The position numbers and the translations under genes are program-made. Shown one piece after another: positions 39,629 through 48,172 of a stretch of DNA of 64,000 nt. This stretch comes from Bradyrhizobium oligotrophicum S58 (lineage in GTDB: Bacteria > Pseudomonadota > Alphaproteobacteria > Rhizobiales > Xanthobacteraceae), in assembly GCF_000344805.1 (NCBI RefSeq), contig NC_020453.1, positions 496,001-560,000 of the forward strand. The letters run 5' to 3'. The notes below the pieces were generated by a model. That model saw only the letters and a program-made list of their open reading frames with translations. It did not search any database and had not been told where the DNA came from. Every line of letters starts with the position of its first letter. The stretch's first letter is position 1.

Positions 39629-40342
39629 CTAGCCGCTGAGATAATCCGGCCACCGGCCGCGAATGGTCGCGAGGTCGCTCAGCGTGCCGGTCAGGTGCTC
39701 GCGCAGATGCGCCTGCGCCTCGTCCGGGCGGCCTGCGGCGATCGCGTCGGCGATCTGCTTGTGATGCCGCAGGATGGTCTGCGCCTTGCCGGGTGAGGGC
39801 AGATGCAGCCGGCGCAGCCGGTCGATGTGGCCGCTGCGGCTGCGCACCAGGGTCCACAAATCCTGCTTGTCCGCGGCGGTGTAGAGCCGTTCGTGGAAGG
39901 CGTTGTCGGCCAGCATGAAGGCGGCGAGATCGCCGTCTTTCGCAAAGCGCCTCTGCCGGGTGACCAGCGCGTTCAACTCGTCCGCAAGCGCGCGCGTCGG
40001 CTGCAGGGCGAGCAGGCGCACGATCTCCAGCTCCAGCGCCTGGCGCAGGAACTGGGCCTGCTGCGCCCGGGTCACGTCGATGCGGCTGACCAGCGTCGCA
40101 TGCTGCGGGAAGATTTCGACCAGCCCCTCTTCGGCCAGCCGCATCAGCGCGTCGCGGATCGGCGTCGAGCTGAGCCCGAATTCGGATTGCAGCGCGACCC
40201 GCGACAGCGGCGCGCCGGGCGGAAGCGCCAGCGCGATGATCTGGTCACGCAGCCGCTCGAACACCTGCGGCGCCGCGCGCCGGCTCGGATCGAGCCGTTC
40301 GGGCAGGGGCGCGGTGGCGGAGGTCGCGGTCAGCGAGGCCAT
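39629..40342 (-). CDS. GntR-family (FadR subgroup, FCD domain) repressor
   Basis: 237 aa read leftward. N-terminal winged helix (QVFERLRDQIIALALPPGAP, SRVALQSEFGLSSTPIRDAL, MRLAEEGLVEI) and C-terminal all-helical FCD ligand-binding domain (about 95-220), whose metal/ligand His positions include FHERLY and LRHHKQIADAI. Members of this subgroup sense organic acids or sugar acids and repress nearby catabolic genes. It is divergent from the ABC importer / IlvD-like dehydratase / RraA-like operon, and a perfect palindrome lies between them. The inducer is probably the imported acid or a downstream intermediate (inference). Confidence 0.9.
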   Translation of the reverse strand: MASLTATSATAPLPERLDPSRRAAPQVFERLRDQIIALALPPGAPLSRVALQSEFGLSSTPIRDALMRLAEEGLVEIFPQHATLVSRIDVTRAQQAQFLRQALELEIVRLLALQPTRALADELNALVTRQRRFAKDGDLAAFMLADNAFHERLYTAADKQDLWTLVRSRSGHIDRLRRLHLPSPGKAQTILRHHKQIADAIAAGRPDEAQAHLREHLTGTLSDLATIRGRWPDYLSG

Positions 40343-40396
40343 GGAATCGGCTGTCCGGCTCGGAATGTCGCAGGGGAGAGATCAACGCTTGTCAGA

Positions 40397-40420
40397 GATG
40401 CACTAATGCATTAGTGCATC
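40397..40420. promoter_or_regulatory. 24-bp perfect palindrome, likely operator for the GntR repressor
   Basis: The half-site GATGCACTAATG is followed by its exact reverse complement, with core TGCACTAATGCATTAGTGCA. It lies 55 bp upstream of the repressor start and 49 bp upstream of the importer start, so it could control both arms. GntR/FadR proteins bind palindromes of about this size, and the AT-rich centre fits. Confidence 0.8.
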
Positions 40421-40468
40421 TGCCGACCGGTCGTCAACAAGGAGAGCCGGCGCGAGGAGGACTGTCCC

Positions 40469-41497
40469 ATGTTGAAGACGTTCGGGCGCTCAGCCACACG
40501 AGCCGCCGGCCTGCTGGCCACCATGTTGGTTGCGGCCACCTGGAACGATGCGCAGGCCCAGCAGAAGACCGAGGTGTCGCTGTCGCGCCAGCCCGGCATT
40601 TTCTACATGCCGAGCCACATCATCGAGAAGCAGAAGCTGATCGAGAAGCACGCCGCCGCGCTCGGCGTGCCCGGTGTCACCACCAAATGGCTGACCTTCT
40701 CCGGCGGTGGTGCGCAGACCGATGCGCTGCTGTCGGGCAGCGTCGACATCCTCAACACCGGCACCGGCAATCTGCTGCTGTTGTGGGACCGCACGCGTGG
40801 CGGCGTGAAGGGCATCGTCGCCACCTCGGCGCAGCCGATGACCTTGATCAGCCGCGATCCCAACATCAAGTCGATCAAGGATTTCGGCCCCACCGACAAG
40901 ATCGCGGTGCCGACCGTGAAGGTCTCGACGCAGGCCATCGTGCTGCAGATCGCAGCCGCCGAGGCCTTCGGCGCCGACCAGTGGAACAAGCTCGATGTCA
41001 ACACCGTGCAGCTCGGTCACCCCGACGCTTATACGGCGCTGAGCAACCCGCAGCATGAGGTGCACAACCACTTCTCGATCCCGCCCTATACGTTCCTCGA
41101 AATGAAGAACGTCCCGGGTGCGCATGTCGTGATGAACTCGCCCGACGTGATGGGCGGGCCGCTGAGCCAGGCGCAGTTCTTCACCACGACCAAGTTCGCC
41201 GATGCCAATCCGAAGATCATCCAGGCGGTGCGCGACGCCACCAAGGAAGCGCAGGACCTGATCCGCAGCGACACCAAGACAGCGGTGGAGATCTACAAGG
41301 AGATCACCGGCGACAAGACCTCGGTCGAGGACCTGCTCGCCTGGCTCAAGGAGCCCGGCATGATGGAATGGAATCTGGAGCCGCAGGGCACGATGAAATT
41401 CGCCACCCATCTGGCGAAGATCGGTACCATCAAGACTCAGCCCAAGGCCTGGACCGACTACTATCTCCCCGTGGCGCATGATCTGAAGGGCAACTGA
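40469..41497 (+). CDS. ABC importer substrate-binding protein (NMT1/THI5-like, NitT/TauT type)
   Basis: 342 aa from ATG 40469, with AGGAGG nine bases upstream. Signal peptide (TRAAGLLATMLVAATWNDAQA) then a periplasmic binding fold: SLSRQPGIFYMPSHIIEK opens the first lobe, and WLTFSGGGAQTDALLSGSVD is the usual NMT1-family recognition segment. Families of this kind bind small organic acids, sulfonates or pyrimidines. In this operon a sugar acid or related carboxylate is likely because an IlvD/Edd dehydratase follows. Its stop overlaps the ATPase gene start. The ligand is not proven by sequence. Confidence 0.87.
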   Translation: MLKTFGRSATRAAGLLATMLVAATWNDAQAQQKTEVSLSRQPGIFYMPSHIIEKQKLIEKHAAALGVPGVTTKWLTFSGGGAQTDALLSGSVDILNTGTGNLLLLWDRTRGGVKGIVATSAQPMTLISRDPNIKSIKDFGPTDKIAVPTVKVSTQAIVLQIAAAEAFGADQWNKLDVNTVQLGHPDAYTALSNPQHEVHNHFSIPPYTFLEMKNVPGAHVVMNSPDVMGGPLSQAQFFTTTKFADANPKIIQAVRDATKEAQDLIRSDTKTAVEIYKEITGDKTSVEDLLAWLKEPGMMEWNLEPQGTMKFATHLAKIGTIKTQPKAWTDYYLPVAHDLKGN

Positions 41498-42261
41498 TGT
41501 CCGCGCTCCTCGATGTCGACGGCGTCACCTTGCGCTACAAGACCTCCAGCGCCGTCATCACGGCAACCGAGCGGGTCGGCTTCTCCGTCGACCGCTCCGA
41601 TCGCTTCGTTCTGCTGGGGCCCTCCGGTTGCGGCAAGTCGACCTTGTTGAAGGCCGTCGGCGGCTACATCAAGCCGAGCGAGGGGCGCATGCGCATCAAC
41701 GGCCGCGAGATCACCGGCCCCGGCGCCGACCGCATGATGATCTTCCAGGAGTTCGATCAGCTGCTGCCCTGGAAGACCGTGCTCGCCAACGTGATGTTTC
41801 CGCTGCTGACGGCACGGCGCATGCCGCGCAAGGAAGCCGAAAGCCGCGCCCGCGCTTATATCGAGAAGGTCGGGCTGACACGCGTCGTCGATGCCTATCC
41901 GCACACGCTGTCCGGCGGCATGAAGCAGCGCGTTGCGATCGCCAGGGGCATGGCGATGGAGCCGGACATTCTGCTGATGGACGAGCCGTTCGCCGCGCTC
42001 GATGCGCTGACGCGGCGGACCTGCCAGGACGAGCTGCTGCAGCTCTGGAACGAGACCAAATTCACCGTGCTGTTCGTGACGCATTCGATTGCGGAAGCGA
42101 TCAAGATCGGCAACCGCATCCTGCTGCTGTCGCCGCATCCCGGCCGGGTCAAGGCCGAGGTCATCGATGTCGACAAGGTCTCGGCCGAGGACGGCAGCGC
42201 CGCGCGCCTGGAGAAGCAGATCCACGACCTGCTGTTTTCTGAACCCGCAACGGCGCATTGA
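41497..42261 (+). CDS. ABC importer ATP-binding protein (NitT/TauT/SsuB type)
   Basis: 254 aa. Walker A GPSGCGKSTLLK, Q-loop in MMIFQEFDQLLPWK, signature LSGGMKQRVAIARG, Walker B ILLMDEPFAALD and switch His in FVTHSIAEAI are all present. It powers uptake of the ligand held by the upstream binding protein and passed through the downstream permease. The start overlaps the preceding stop by one base, so translation is coupled. Family placement is firm. Confidence 0.94.
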   Translation: MSALLDVDGVTLRYKTSSAVITATERVGFSVDRSDRFVLLGPSGCGKSTLLKAVGGYIKPSEGRMRINGREITGPGADRMMIFQEFDQLLPWKTVLANVMFPLLTARRMPRKEAESRARAYIEKVGLTRVVDAYPHTLSGGMKQRVAIARGMAMEPDILLMDEPFAALDALTRRTCQDELLQLWNETKFTVLFVTHSIAEAIKIGNRILLLSPHPGRVKAEVIDVDKVSAEDGSAARLEKQIHDLLFSEPATAH

Positions 42262-42272
42262 GGGCCGCTCCC

Positions 42273-43133
42273 ATGGCTGAAGCAAAGATCATCCTGCGCG
42301 ACACGGCTGCGGCCAGCGCATCTCCGGCCGATGTCGAGCGCAAGCTCGGTGTGCTCGAGCTGCTCTGGAACGACGGCTTCGTGCGCAAGAGCCTGATCAT
42401 CGTCGTGCTCGCGGCGATCTGGCAGGCCTATGGCAGCTATCTCGACAATCCCCTGCTGTTCCCGACCTTCTCCGACACCATCACAGCGCTGTGGGAGAAG
42501 GTGCGCGACGGCACCATCCCGATGCGCGCCTGGACGTCGCTGAAGGTGCTGTTCATGGGCTACACGGCCGGCATCGTCCTCGCGGCCATCCTGACCGTGC
42601 TCGCGATCTCGACCCGGATCGGCACCGACTTCCTCGAAACCATCACGGCGATGTTCAACCCGCTGCCGGCGATCGCGCTGTTGCCGCTCGCCTTGATCTG
42701 GTTCGGGCTCGGCAGTGGCAGTCTCGTGTTCGTGCTGATTCATTCAGTGCTGTGGCCGGTGGCGCTCAACACCCATTCCGGCTTCAAGAGCGTCTCCAAC
42801 ACCCTGCGAATGGTCGGCCACAATTACGGCCTCACCGGCTTTTCCTACGTGATCCGTATCCTGATTCCCGCGGCTTTCGGCGCCATCCTGACCGGCTTGA
42901 AGATCGGCTGGGCCTTTGCCTGGCGCACCCTGATCGCCGCCGAGCTGGTGTTCGGCGTCTCCTCCGGGCAGGGCGGCCTCGGCTGGTTCATCTTCGAGAA
43001 CCGCAATCTGCTCGAGATACCCGCTGTATTCGCCGGCCTGCTGACCGTGATCGTGATCGGTCTCGTGGTCGAGAACCTGATCTTCCGCACCATCGAGCGC
43101 AAGACCGTGCTGACCTGGGGGACCCAATCATGA
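42273..43133 (+). CDS. ABC importer permease (NitT/TauT/SsuC type)
   Basis: 286 aa from ATG 42273. Six or so membrane segments, first around residues 30-50 (SLIIVVLAAIWQAYGSYL). The EAA coupling loop is near NTLRMVGHNYGLTGFSYVIR with ILIPAAFGAILTGLKIGWAF after it, as in BPD-transporter permeases of the TauC/SsuC group. It completes a three-component importer. The stop overlaps the ATG of the dehydratase gene, so uptake and catabolism are one transcript. Confidence 0.93.
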   Translation: MAEAKIILRDTAAASASPADVERKLGVLELLWNDGFVRKSLIIVVLAAIWQAYGSYLDNPLLFPTFSDTITALWEKVRDGTIPMRAWTSLKVLFMGYTAGIVLAAILTVLAISTRIGTDFLETITAMFNPLPAIALLPLALIWFGLGSGSLVFVLIHSVLWPVALNTHSGFKSVSNTLRMVGHNYGLTGFSYVIRILIPAAFGAILTGLKIGWAFAWRTLIAAELVFGVSSGQGGLGWFIFENRNLLEIPAVFAGLLTVIVIGLVVENLIFRTIERKTVLTWGTQS

Positions 43134-44884
43134 GTGAGCGCAAAACCCCCGATCAGCTTAAGACTCCCGATCAGCTGCGCAGCGCGCGCTGGTTCGCGCC
43201 CGACGATCTCCGCTCCTTCGGCCATCGCTCGCGCGTGATGCAGATGGGCTACGCCCAGGAGGAATGGAAGGGCCGCCCGGTCATCGCCATCGTCAACACC
43301 TGGTCCGATGCGCAGCCCTGCCACATGCACTTCAAGCAGCGCGTCGACGACGTCAAGCGCGGCGTGCTGATGGCCGGCGGCTTCCCAATCGAGCTGCCGG
43401 CGCTGTCGCTGTCGGAGTCGCTGCTGAAGCCGACCACGATGCTCTACCGCAACATGCTGGCGATGGACGTCGAGGAGCTGCTGCGCAGCCATCCCGTCGA
43501 CGGCGTGGTGCTGATGGGCGGCTGCGACAAGACCACGCCGGCGCTCTTGCTCGGTGCTACCAGCATGAACCTGCCGGCGATCTATCTTCCGGCCGGGCCG
43601 ATGCTGCGCGGCAATTGGAAGGGCAAGACCCTCGGCTCTGGCTCCGACGCCTGGAAGTATTGGGACGAGCGCCGCGCCGGCAAGCTGTCGGATGCCGATT
43701 GGAGTGCGATGGAGGCGGGCATCGCCCGCAGCCACGGCACCTGCATGACCATGGGTACGGCCTCGACCATGACGGCGATTGCGGAGGCGATCGGTATGAC
43801 CTTGCCGGGCGCCTCGTCGATTCCGGCTGCTGATGCCGAGCACATCCGCATGAGCTCCGAATGCGGCCGCCGCATCGTCGAGATGGTGTGGGAGGATCTG
43901 ACGCCGGCCAAGATCCAGACCAAGGCAGCGTTCGAGAATGCGATCGCGGTGGCTATGGCCATGGGCTGCTCGACCAACGCGATCATCCACGTCATCGCGC
44001 AGGCGCGCCGTGCCGGCGCCGACATCGGTCTCGACGATTTCGAGGCCGCGAGCCGCAAGGTGCCGGTGCTCGCCAATGTCCGGCCGAGCGGCGACACCTA
44101 CCTGATGGAAGACTTCTACTACGCCGGCGGCCTGCCCGGGCTGATGAGCCGGATGGCCGAGCATCTCCATCTCGACTGCGTCACGGTCAACGGCCGCACG
44201 CTCGGCGACAACATCAAGGGTGCGGGCGTCTACAATGACGACGTCATCCGCCCGCAGTCGAACCCGATCTATCGCGAGGGTGCGCTCGCCGTGCTCAAGG
44301 GCAACCTGGCTCCGGACGGCTGCGTCATCAAGCCGTCCGCCTGCGAGCCGCGTTTCCTCAAGCACACGGGCCCTGCGCTGGTGTTCGACGACTATCCGTC
44401 GATGAAGAAGGCGATCGACGATCCCGATCTCGACGTATCAGCCGATCACGTGCTGATCCTGCGCAACGCCGGACCGCAAGGCGGGCCGGGCATGCCGGAA
44501 TGGGGCATGCTGCCGATTCCGACCAAGCTGGTGAAACAGGGGGTGCGCGACATGGTGCGGCTGTCGGACGCACGGATGAGCGGCACGAGTTATGGCGCCT
44601 GCATCCTGCACGTTTCGCCGGAATCGTACATCGGCGGTCCGTTGGCGCTCGTGAAGAACGGCGACCTGATCACGCTCGACGTCGCCGCGCGCACCATCAA
44701 TCTCGATGTGTCCGAAGAGGAATTGGCGCGCCGCCGCGCGGAGTGGACGCCGCCGGCGCCGCGCTTCGAGCGCGGCTATGGCTGGATGTTCGCCCGCCAC
44801 ATCAAGCAGGCCAATGATGGTTGCGACTTCGATTTCCTCGAAACCGGCTTCGGCGCCCCCGTCGGCGAGCCGGTGATCTATTAG
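43130..44884 (+). CDS. IlvD/Edd-family dehydratase, probably sugar-acid (arabonate-type) dehydratase
   Basis: 584 aa from ATG 43130, which overlaps the permease stop; the frame is open upstream only as a shadow of the permease. IlvD/Edd features: cysteines expected to bind an Fe-S cluster in DAQPCHMH, GGCDKTTPALL and GTCMTMGTASTM, plus the C-terminal DARMSGTSYGA and HVSPES segments. Its length and the NLPAIYLPAGPM motif resemble L-arabonate and other aldonate dehydratases more than dihydroxy-acid dehydratase of branched-chain amino acid synthesis. It would turn an imported sugar acid into a 2-keto-3-deoxy acid, which the downstream aldolase could cleave. The exact substrate is not fixed. Confidence 0.87.
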   Translation: MSERKTPDQLKTPDQLRSARWFAPDDLRSFGHRSRVMQMGYAQEEWKGRPVIAIVNTWSDAQPCHMHFKQRVDDVKRGVLMAGGFPIELPALSLSESLLKPTTMLYRNMLAMDVEELLRSHPVDGVVLMGGCDKTTPALLLGATSMNLPAIYLPAGPMLRGNWKGKTLGSGSDAWKYWDERRAGKLSDADWSAMEAGIARSHGTCMTMGTASTMTAIAEAIGMTLPGASSIPAADAEHIRMSSECGRRIVEMVWEDLTPAKIQTKAAFENAIAVAMAMGCSTNAIIHVIAQARRAGADIGLDDFEAASRKVPVLANVRPSGDTYLMEDFYYAGGLPGLMSRMAEHLHLDCVTVNGRTLGDNIKGAGVYNDDVIRPQSNPIYREGALAVLKGNLAPDGCVIKPSACEPRFLKHTGPALVFDDYPSMKKAIDDPDLDVSADHVLILRNAGPQGGPGMPEWGMLPIPTKLVKQGVRDMVRLSDARMSGTSYGACILHVSPESYIGGPLALVKNGDLITLDVAARTINLDVSEEELARRRAEWTPPAPRFERGYGWMFARHIKQANDGCDFDFLETGFGAPVGEPVIY

Positions 44885-44928
44885 TTCACACTGTCGAGAG
44901 GCCGCGCTCTCGCCCCAACCTCGGTGTG

Positions 44929-45031
44929 CTCCCTCCCCCCTTGTGGGGGAGGGTCGGGGAGGGGGGAGCCCCAAGCGACACTACCGATGTGGACCCCCAC
45001 CCCCAACCCCTCCCCGCAAGGGGGAGGGGAG
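44929..45031. repeat. GC-rich palindromic intergenic repeat (pair of hairpins)
   Basis: Two hairpins, CCCTCCCCCC-TTGT-GGGGGAGGG and CCCCTCCCC-GCAA-GGGGGAGGGG, separated by about 50 bp, lie between the dehydratase and RraA-like genes. They resemble the other G/C-run palindromes at 50404, 53525 and 55939. Copies of such elements are common in Bradyrhizobium-type genomes (from memory). The element may also weaken expression of the downstream gene. Confidence 0.75.
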
Positions 45032-45046
45032 AACCACGAGCACCGC

Positions 45047-45766
45047 ATGACCAGACTCAGCACCGCCACCCGCAACAAGCTCAAGACCGTTTCGACCGCA
45101 ACCGTCGCCACCGCGCTGTTCAAGCGCGGCCTGCGCATCCAGTGCATCCAGAACGTCCACCCGCTCGGTCCGGACCAGCCGACCATGGTCGGGGAGGCCT
45201 TCACCATGCGCTACATCCCGGCGCGCGAGGATCTCAACACGATCGAGGTGTTTCGCGACCGCGGCCACCCGCAGCGCAAGGCCGTCGAAGAATGTCCGCC
45301 CGGCGCCGTGCTGGTGATGGACAGCCGCAAGGACGCACGCGCCGCCTCGGCCGGCGCGATCCTGGTGAGCCGCCTGCAGCAGCGCGGCGTCGCCGGCGTC
45401 GTCACCGATGGCGGTTTCCGCGATTCCGCCGAGATCGCCAGGCTCGGCATTCCCGCCTTCCACCAGCGCCCGAGCGCGCCGACCAACCTGACTCATCATC
45501 ATGCGATCGAGATCAACGGCCCGATCGCCTGCGGCGACGCGCCGGTGTTTCCGGGCGACGTCATCCTCGGCGATTCCGACGGCGTCATCGTCATCCCCGC
45601 TGATATCGCCGACGAGATCGCGGACGAGACCTTCGAGATGACCGCGTTCGAGGACTTCGTCGCCGAGCAGGTCGCCCAGGGCCGCTCCATCCTCGGCCTC
45701 TATCCGGCCACCGACCCGCAGACCCCTGCCGATTTTGCGGCCTGGCGGGCGAAGAACGGCAGGTAG
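45047..45766 (+). CDS. RraA-like protein / 4-hydroxy-4-methyl-2-oxoglutarate aldolase-type enzyme
   Basis: 239 aa from ATG 45047; an in-frame upstream extension runs through the palindromic repeat and is discarded. RraA-fold features: GVAGVVTDGGFRDSAEIARL, then HHHAIEINGPIACGDAPVFP and GDVILGDSDGVIVIP. In this family the GDxDG region and the Arg/Asp of TDGGFRD form the metal-dependent lyase site. Members either cleave 2-keto-4-hydroxy acids or inhibit RNase E. Following an aldonate dehydratase and importer, the lyase role is more likely (inference). It closes the operon, and repeat arrays follow. Confidence 0.85.
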   Translation: MTRLSTATRNKLKTVSTATVATALFKRGLRIQCIQNVHPLGPDQPTMVGEAFTMRYIPAREDLNTIEVFRDRGHPQRKAVEECPPGAVLVMDSRKDARAASAGAILVSRLQQRGVAGVVTDGGFRDSAEIARLGIPAFHQRPSAPTNLTHHHAIEINGPIACGDAPVFPGDVILGDSDGVIVIPADIADEIADETFEMTAFEDFVAEQVAQGRSILGLYPATDPQTPADFAAWRAKNGR

Positions 45767-45783
45767 CCGCCACACACTCCGCT

Positions 45784-45809
45784 GTCGTCCCTGCGTTCGC
45801 AGGAACGAC
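45784..45809. repeat. small inverted repeat after the RraA-like gene
   Basis: GTCGTCCCTG and CAGGAACGAC pair (one internal mismatch) around a CGTTCG loop, 18 bp past the stop. The sequence shares GTCGTCCC with the longer repeat that follows at 45886, so it is probably a fragment of the same element. It could also terminate transcription. Confidence 0.55.
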
Positions 45810-45885
45810 ACCTTTGGTGCGGCGTCATCTCGCTGTTCATCCCCCGGTGTTGGTGAGGCGCGAGGCCGCTGCCACACCCTCCGCT

Positions 45886-46006
45886 GTCGTCCCGGCCTTG
45901 AGCCGGGACCCATAGCCACAGGGCGGTGTGATCACGAAGAAAGTAGCTCCAGCCTGCCCAACAACTAACAACGGTGGCTATGAGTCCCGGGGGGCGCCGG
46001 GACGAC
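45886..46006. repeat. 121-bp imperfect inverted repeat (CGTCCCGGC / CATAGCCAC family)
   Basis: The left arm (45886-45918) and right arm (45974-46006) are 33 bp and match except for a few loop bases: GTCGTCCCGGC, then CCGGGAC, then CATAGCCAC. It lies between convergent genes. I recall similar sequences recurring in Bradyrhizobium intergenic regions; no mobile gene is associated with it. Confidence 0.7.
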
Positions 46007-46064
46007 ACCGGTGGTCAGGCGAGGTCTCGCCGCACATTGGACTTTAGCCAGCAGTGCGTCGCGG

Positions 46065-48164
46065 TCACGCGCTCTTGTCCGCCAACCCCACCGCCCACAG
46101 CGCGAATGCATACACGATCGCGACCTCATCCAGGCGGTTGAAGCGGCCGGAGGCGCCGCCGTGGCCGGCGCCCATGTTGGTGCGTAGCACCACGGGCCCG
46201 CCACCGGTCATGGTCGCGCGCAGCCGCGCGACCCATTTCGCTGGCTCCCAATAGGTCACGCGCGGATCGGTCAAGCCGGCCATCGCCAGAATTGCCGGAT
46301 ACTCCTTGGCCGCAACGTTGTCGTAGGGCGAGTACGACAGGATGGTGCGGAAATCCTTTTCGCTCTCGATCGGGTTGCCCCATTCGGGCCATTCCGGCGG
46401 CGTCAGCGGCAGGGTGTCGTCGAGCATCGTATTCAGCACGTCGACGAACGGCACTTCGGCGACGATGCCGGCGAACAATTCACCCGCGCGGTTGGCGACG
46501 GCGCCCATCAGCATGCCGCCGGCGCTGCCACCATGGCCGACGATGCGCTTGGCGCTGGTGTAGTTCGCGGCGATCAGCGCCCGCGCGCTGGCCGAGAAAT
46601 CGTCAAAGCTGTTGGTCTTCTTCTCGCGCTTGCCGTCGAGGTACCAGCCCCAGCCCTTGTCCGTGCCGCCGCGGATATGAGCGATCGCATAGACGAAGCC
46701 GCGATCGACCAGCGACAGCCGGTTGGCGCTGAACGAGGCCGGCATCGCCATGCCATAGGAGCCGTAGCCATACAGCAGCAGCGGCGCCGTGCCGTCGGCC
46801 TTGAAGTCGCGCCGGTGCAGCAGCGACACCGGCACCTCGGCGCCGTCATCCGCTCTGGCCATGATGCGCGTGGTGACGTAGTCGGCCGAATTGTGACCGG
46901 ACGGAATTTCCTGGCGCTTGCGCAAGCTTTTCGCGCGCGTCACCATGTCGTAGTCCCAGACTTCCGACGGCGTCGTCATCGACGAATAGGAAAAGCGCAG
47001 ATTGGTGGTGTCGAACTCGTAGGAGCCCATCGCGTCGAGCGAATAGGCGCCCTCGTCGAACGCGATCGCATGCTCCTCGCCCGACCTGAGATCGCGGATC
47101 ACGATCGACGGCAGCGCGTTGGCCCGCTCCAGCCGCACAAGGTGTCCGGAGTAAAGATCGTGATCGAGCACATAGATGCCGGCGCGGTGCGGAATGAGAT
47201 CGCGCCAGTTGGCGCGCTCGGGTGCGGCCAGCGGCGCGGTGACGATCTTGAAGTCGATGGCGCCGTCGGCATTGGTGAGAATGAACAGTTCCTCGCCGCG
47301 ATCGGCGATCGAATATTGCACGCCGTTCTCGCGCGCAGCGACCAGCTTCGGCGCTGCTTCGGGATGATCGAGATCGATCAATCGTTGTTCTGACGTCTCG
47401 TGGTCGCCGCCGGCGATGACGCAGAACCGGCCCGACGTCGACTCGTGGACATGCGTGAACCAGCCGGTATCGTGCTCCTCATAAACCAGCACATCGTCAG
47501 ACTGTTTGGTGCCGAGTCGATGCCGCCACACCTGCATCGGGCGGTGATTGTCGTCGAGCTTGACGTAGAAGAAGCTGTTGCAGTCGCGCGACCACACCAT
47601 GCCGCCATCGGTCTCCTCGACGAGGTCGGCGAGGTCATCGCCGCCATCCCAGTCGCGAACGCGGATGGTGAAATATTCCGAGCCCTTGGTGTCGGCACTC
47701 CAGGCCACGCGCTTGTGGTCGTGCGAATGGCGGCTGCCGCCGAACTTGAAGTACTCATGCCCACGCGCCAGCGCATCGCCGTCGAGCCCGATCGTCTCCG
47801 CGCCGCCATTGCGCGGCGTGCGGCAGAACAGCTCGTGCTGGCCGCCCTCGCGGTACTTGCGGAAATAGGCGTAGGGCCCGTCGGGCGACGGCACCGAGGA
47901 GTCGTCCTCCTTGATGCGGCCGCGCATCTCCTTCACGATCTGTTTCTGCAGCGGTTCGGTGTGGCCGAGCACATCATTGGCATAGGCGTTCTCGGCCTCG
48001 AGATAGGCGCGGATGTCGGCGTCGAGCAGCGTAGGATCGTGCAGCACCTCCTGCCAGCGCGCATCCTTCAGCCAGGCATAGTCGTCGCTCACGGTGATGC
48101 CGTGGCGGGTGAAAGAATGCGGGCGGCGCGGCGCCACCGGCGCCTGGTTGCTGCTGTCGGTCAT
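46065..48164 (-). CDS. ptrB: oligopeptidase B-like serine peptidase (prolyl oligopeptidase family, S9)
   Basis: 699 aa read leftward from ATG 48164 (AGGA upstream). N-terminal beta-propeller domain (starting APVAPRRPHSFTRHGITVSD, then DDYAWLKDARWQ), C-terminal alpha/beta hydrolase. The nucleophile Ser is in IVGHGGSAGGMLMG; a likely Asp is in GLTDPRVTYWEPAKW and the His in NMGAGHGGASGRF. The TFLPLTPPEWPEWGNP-type region and the ETDGG segment are as in oligopeptidase B, which cleaves after Arg/Lys in peptides in the cytoplasm. It lies 8 bp after the aminotransferase stop on the same strand, so the two are probably co-transcribed. Confidence 0.9.
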   Translation of the reverse strand: MTDSSNQAPVAPRRPHSFTRHGITVSDDYAWLKDARWQEVLHDPTLLDADIRAYLEAENAYANDVLGHTEPLQKQIVKEMRGRIKEDDSSVPSPDGPYAYFRKYREGGQHELFCRTPRNGGAETIGLDGDALARGHEYFKFGGSRHSHDHKRVAWSADTKGSEYFTIRVRDWDGGDDLADLVEETDGGMVWSRDCNSFFYVKLDDNHRPMQVWRHRLGTKQSDDVLVYEEHDTGWFTHVHESTSGRFCVIAGGDHETSEQRLIDLDHPEAAPKLVAARENGVQYSIADRGEELFILTNADGAIDFKIVTAPLAAPERANWRDLIPHRAGIYVLDHDLYSGHLVRLERANALPSIVIRDLRSGEEHAIAFDEGAYSLDAMGSYEFDTTNLRFSYSSMTTPSEVWDYDMVTRAKSLRKRQEIPSGHNSADYVTTRIMARADDGAEVPVSLLHRRDFKADGTAPLLLYGYGSYGMAMPASFSANRLSLVDRGFVYAIAHIRGGTDKGWGWYLDGKREKKTNSFDDFSASARALIAANYTSAKRIVGHGGSAGGMLMGAVANRAGELFAGIVAEVPFVDVLNTMLDDTLPLTPPEWPEWGNPIESEKDFRTILSYSPYDNVAAKEYPAILAMAGLTDPRVTYWEPAKWVARLRATMTGGGPVVLRTNMGAGHGGASGRFNRLDEVAIVYAFALWAVGLADKSA

Positions 48165-48172
48165 GTCGTCCT

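Noticed and set aside
37200..39857. 885-codon open frame on the strand opposite the chemoreceptor
   Set aside because: It has no recognisable domain and exists only because the high-GC codon usage leaves few stops in the antisense frame of the chemoreceptor.
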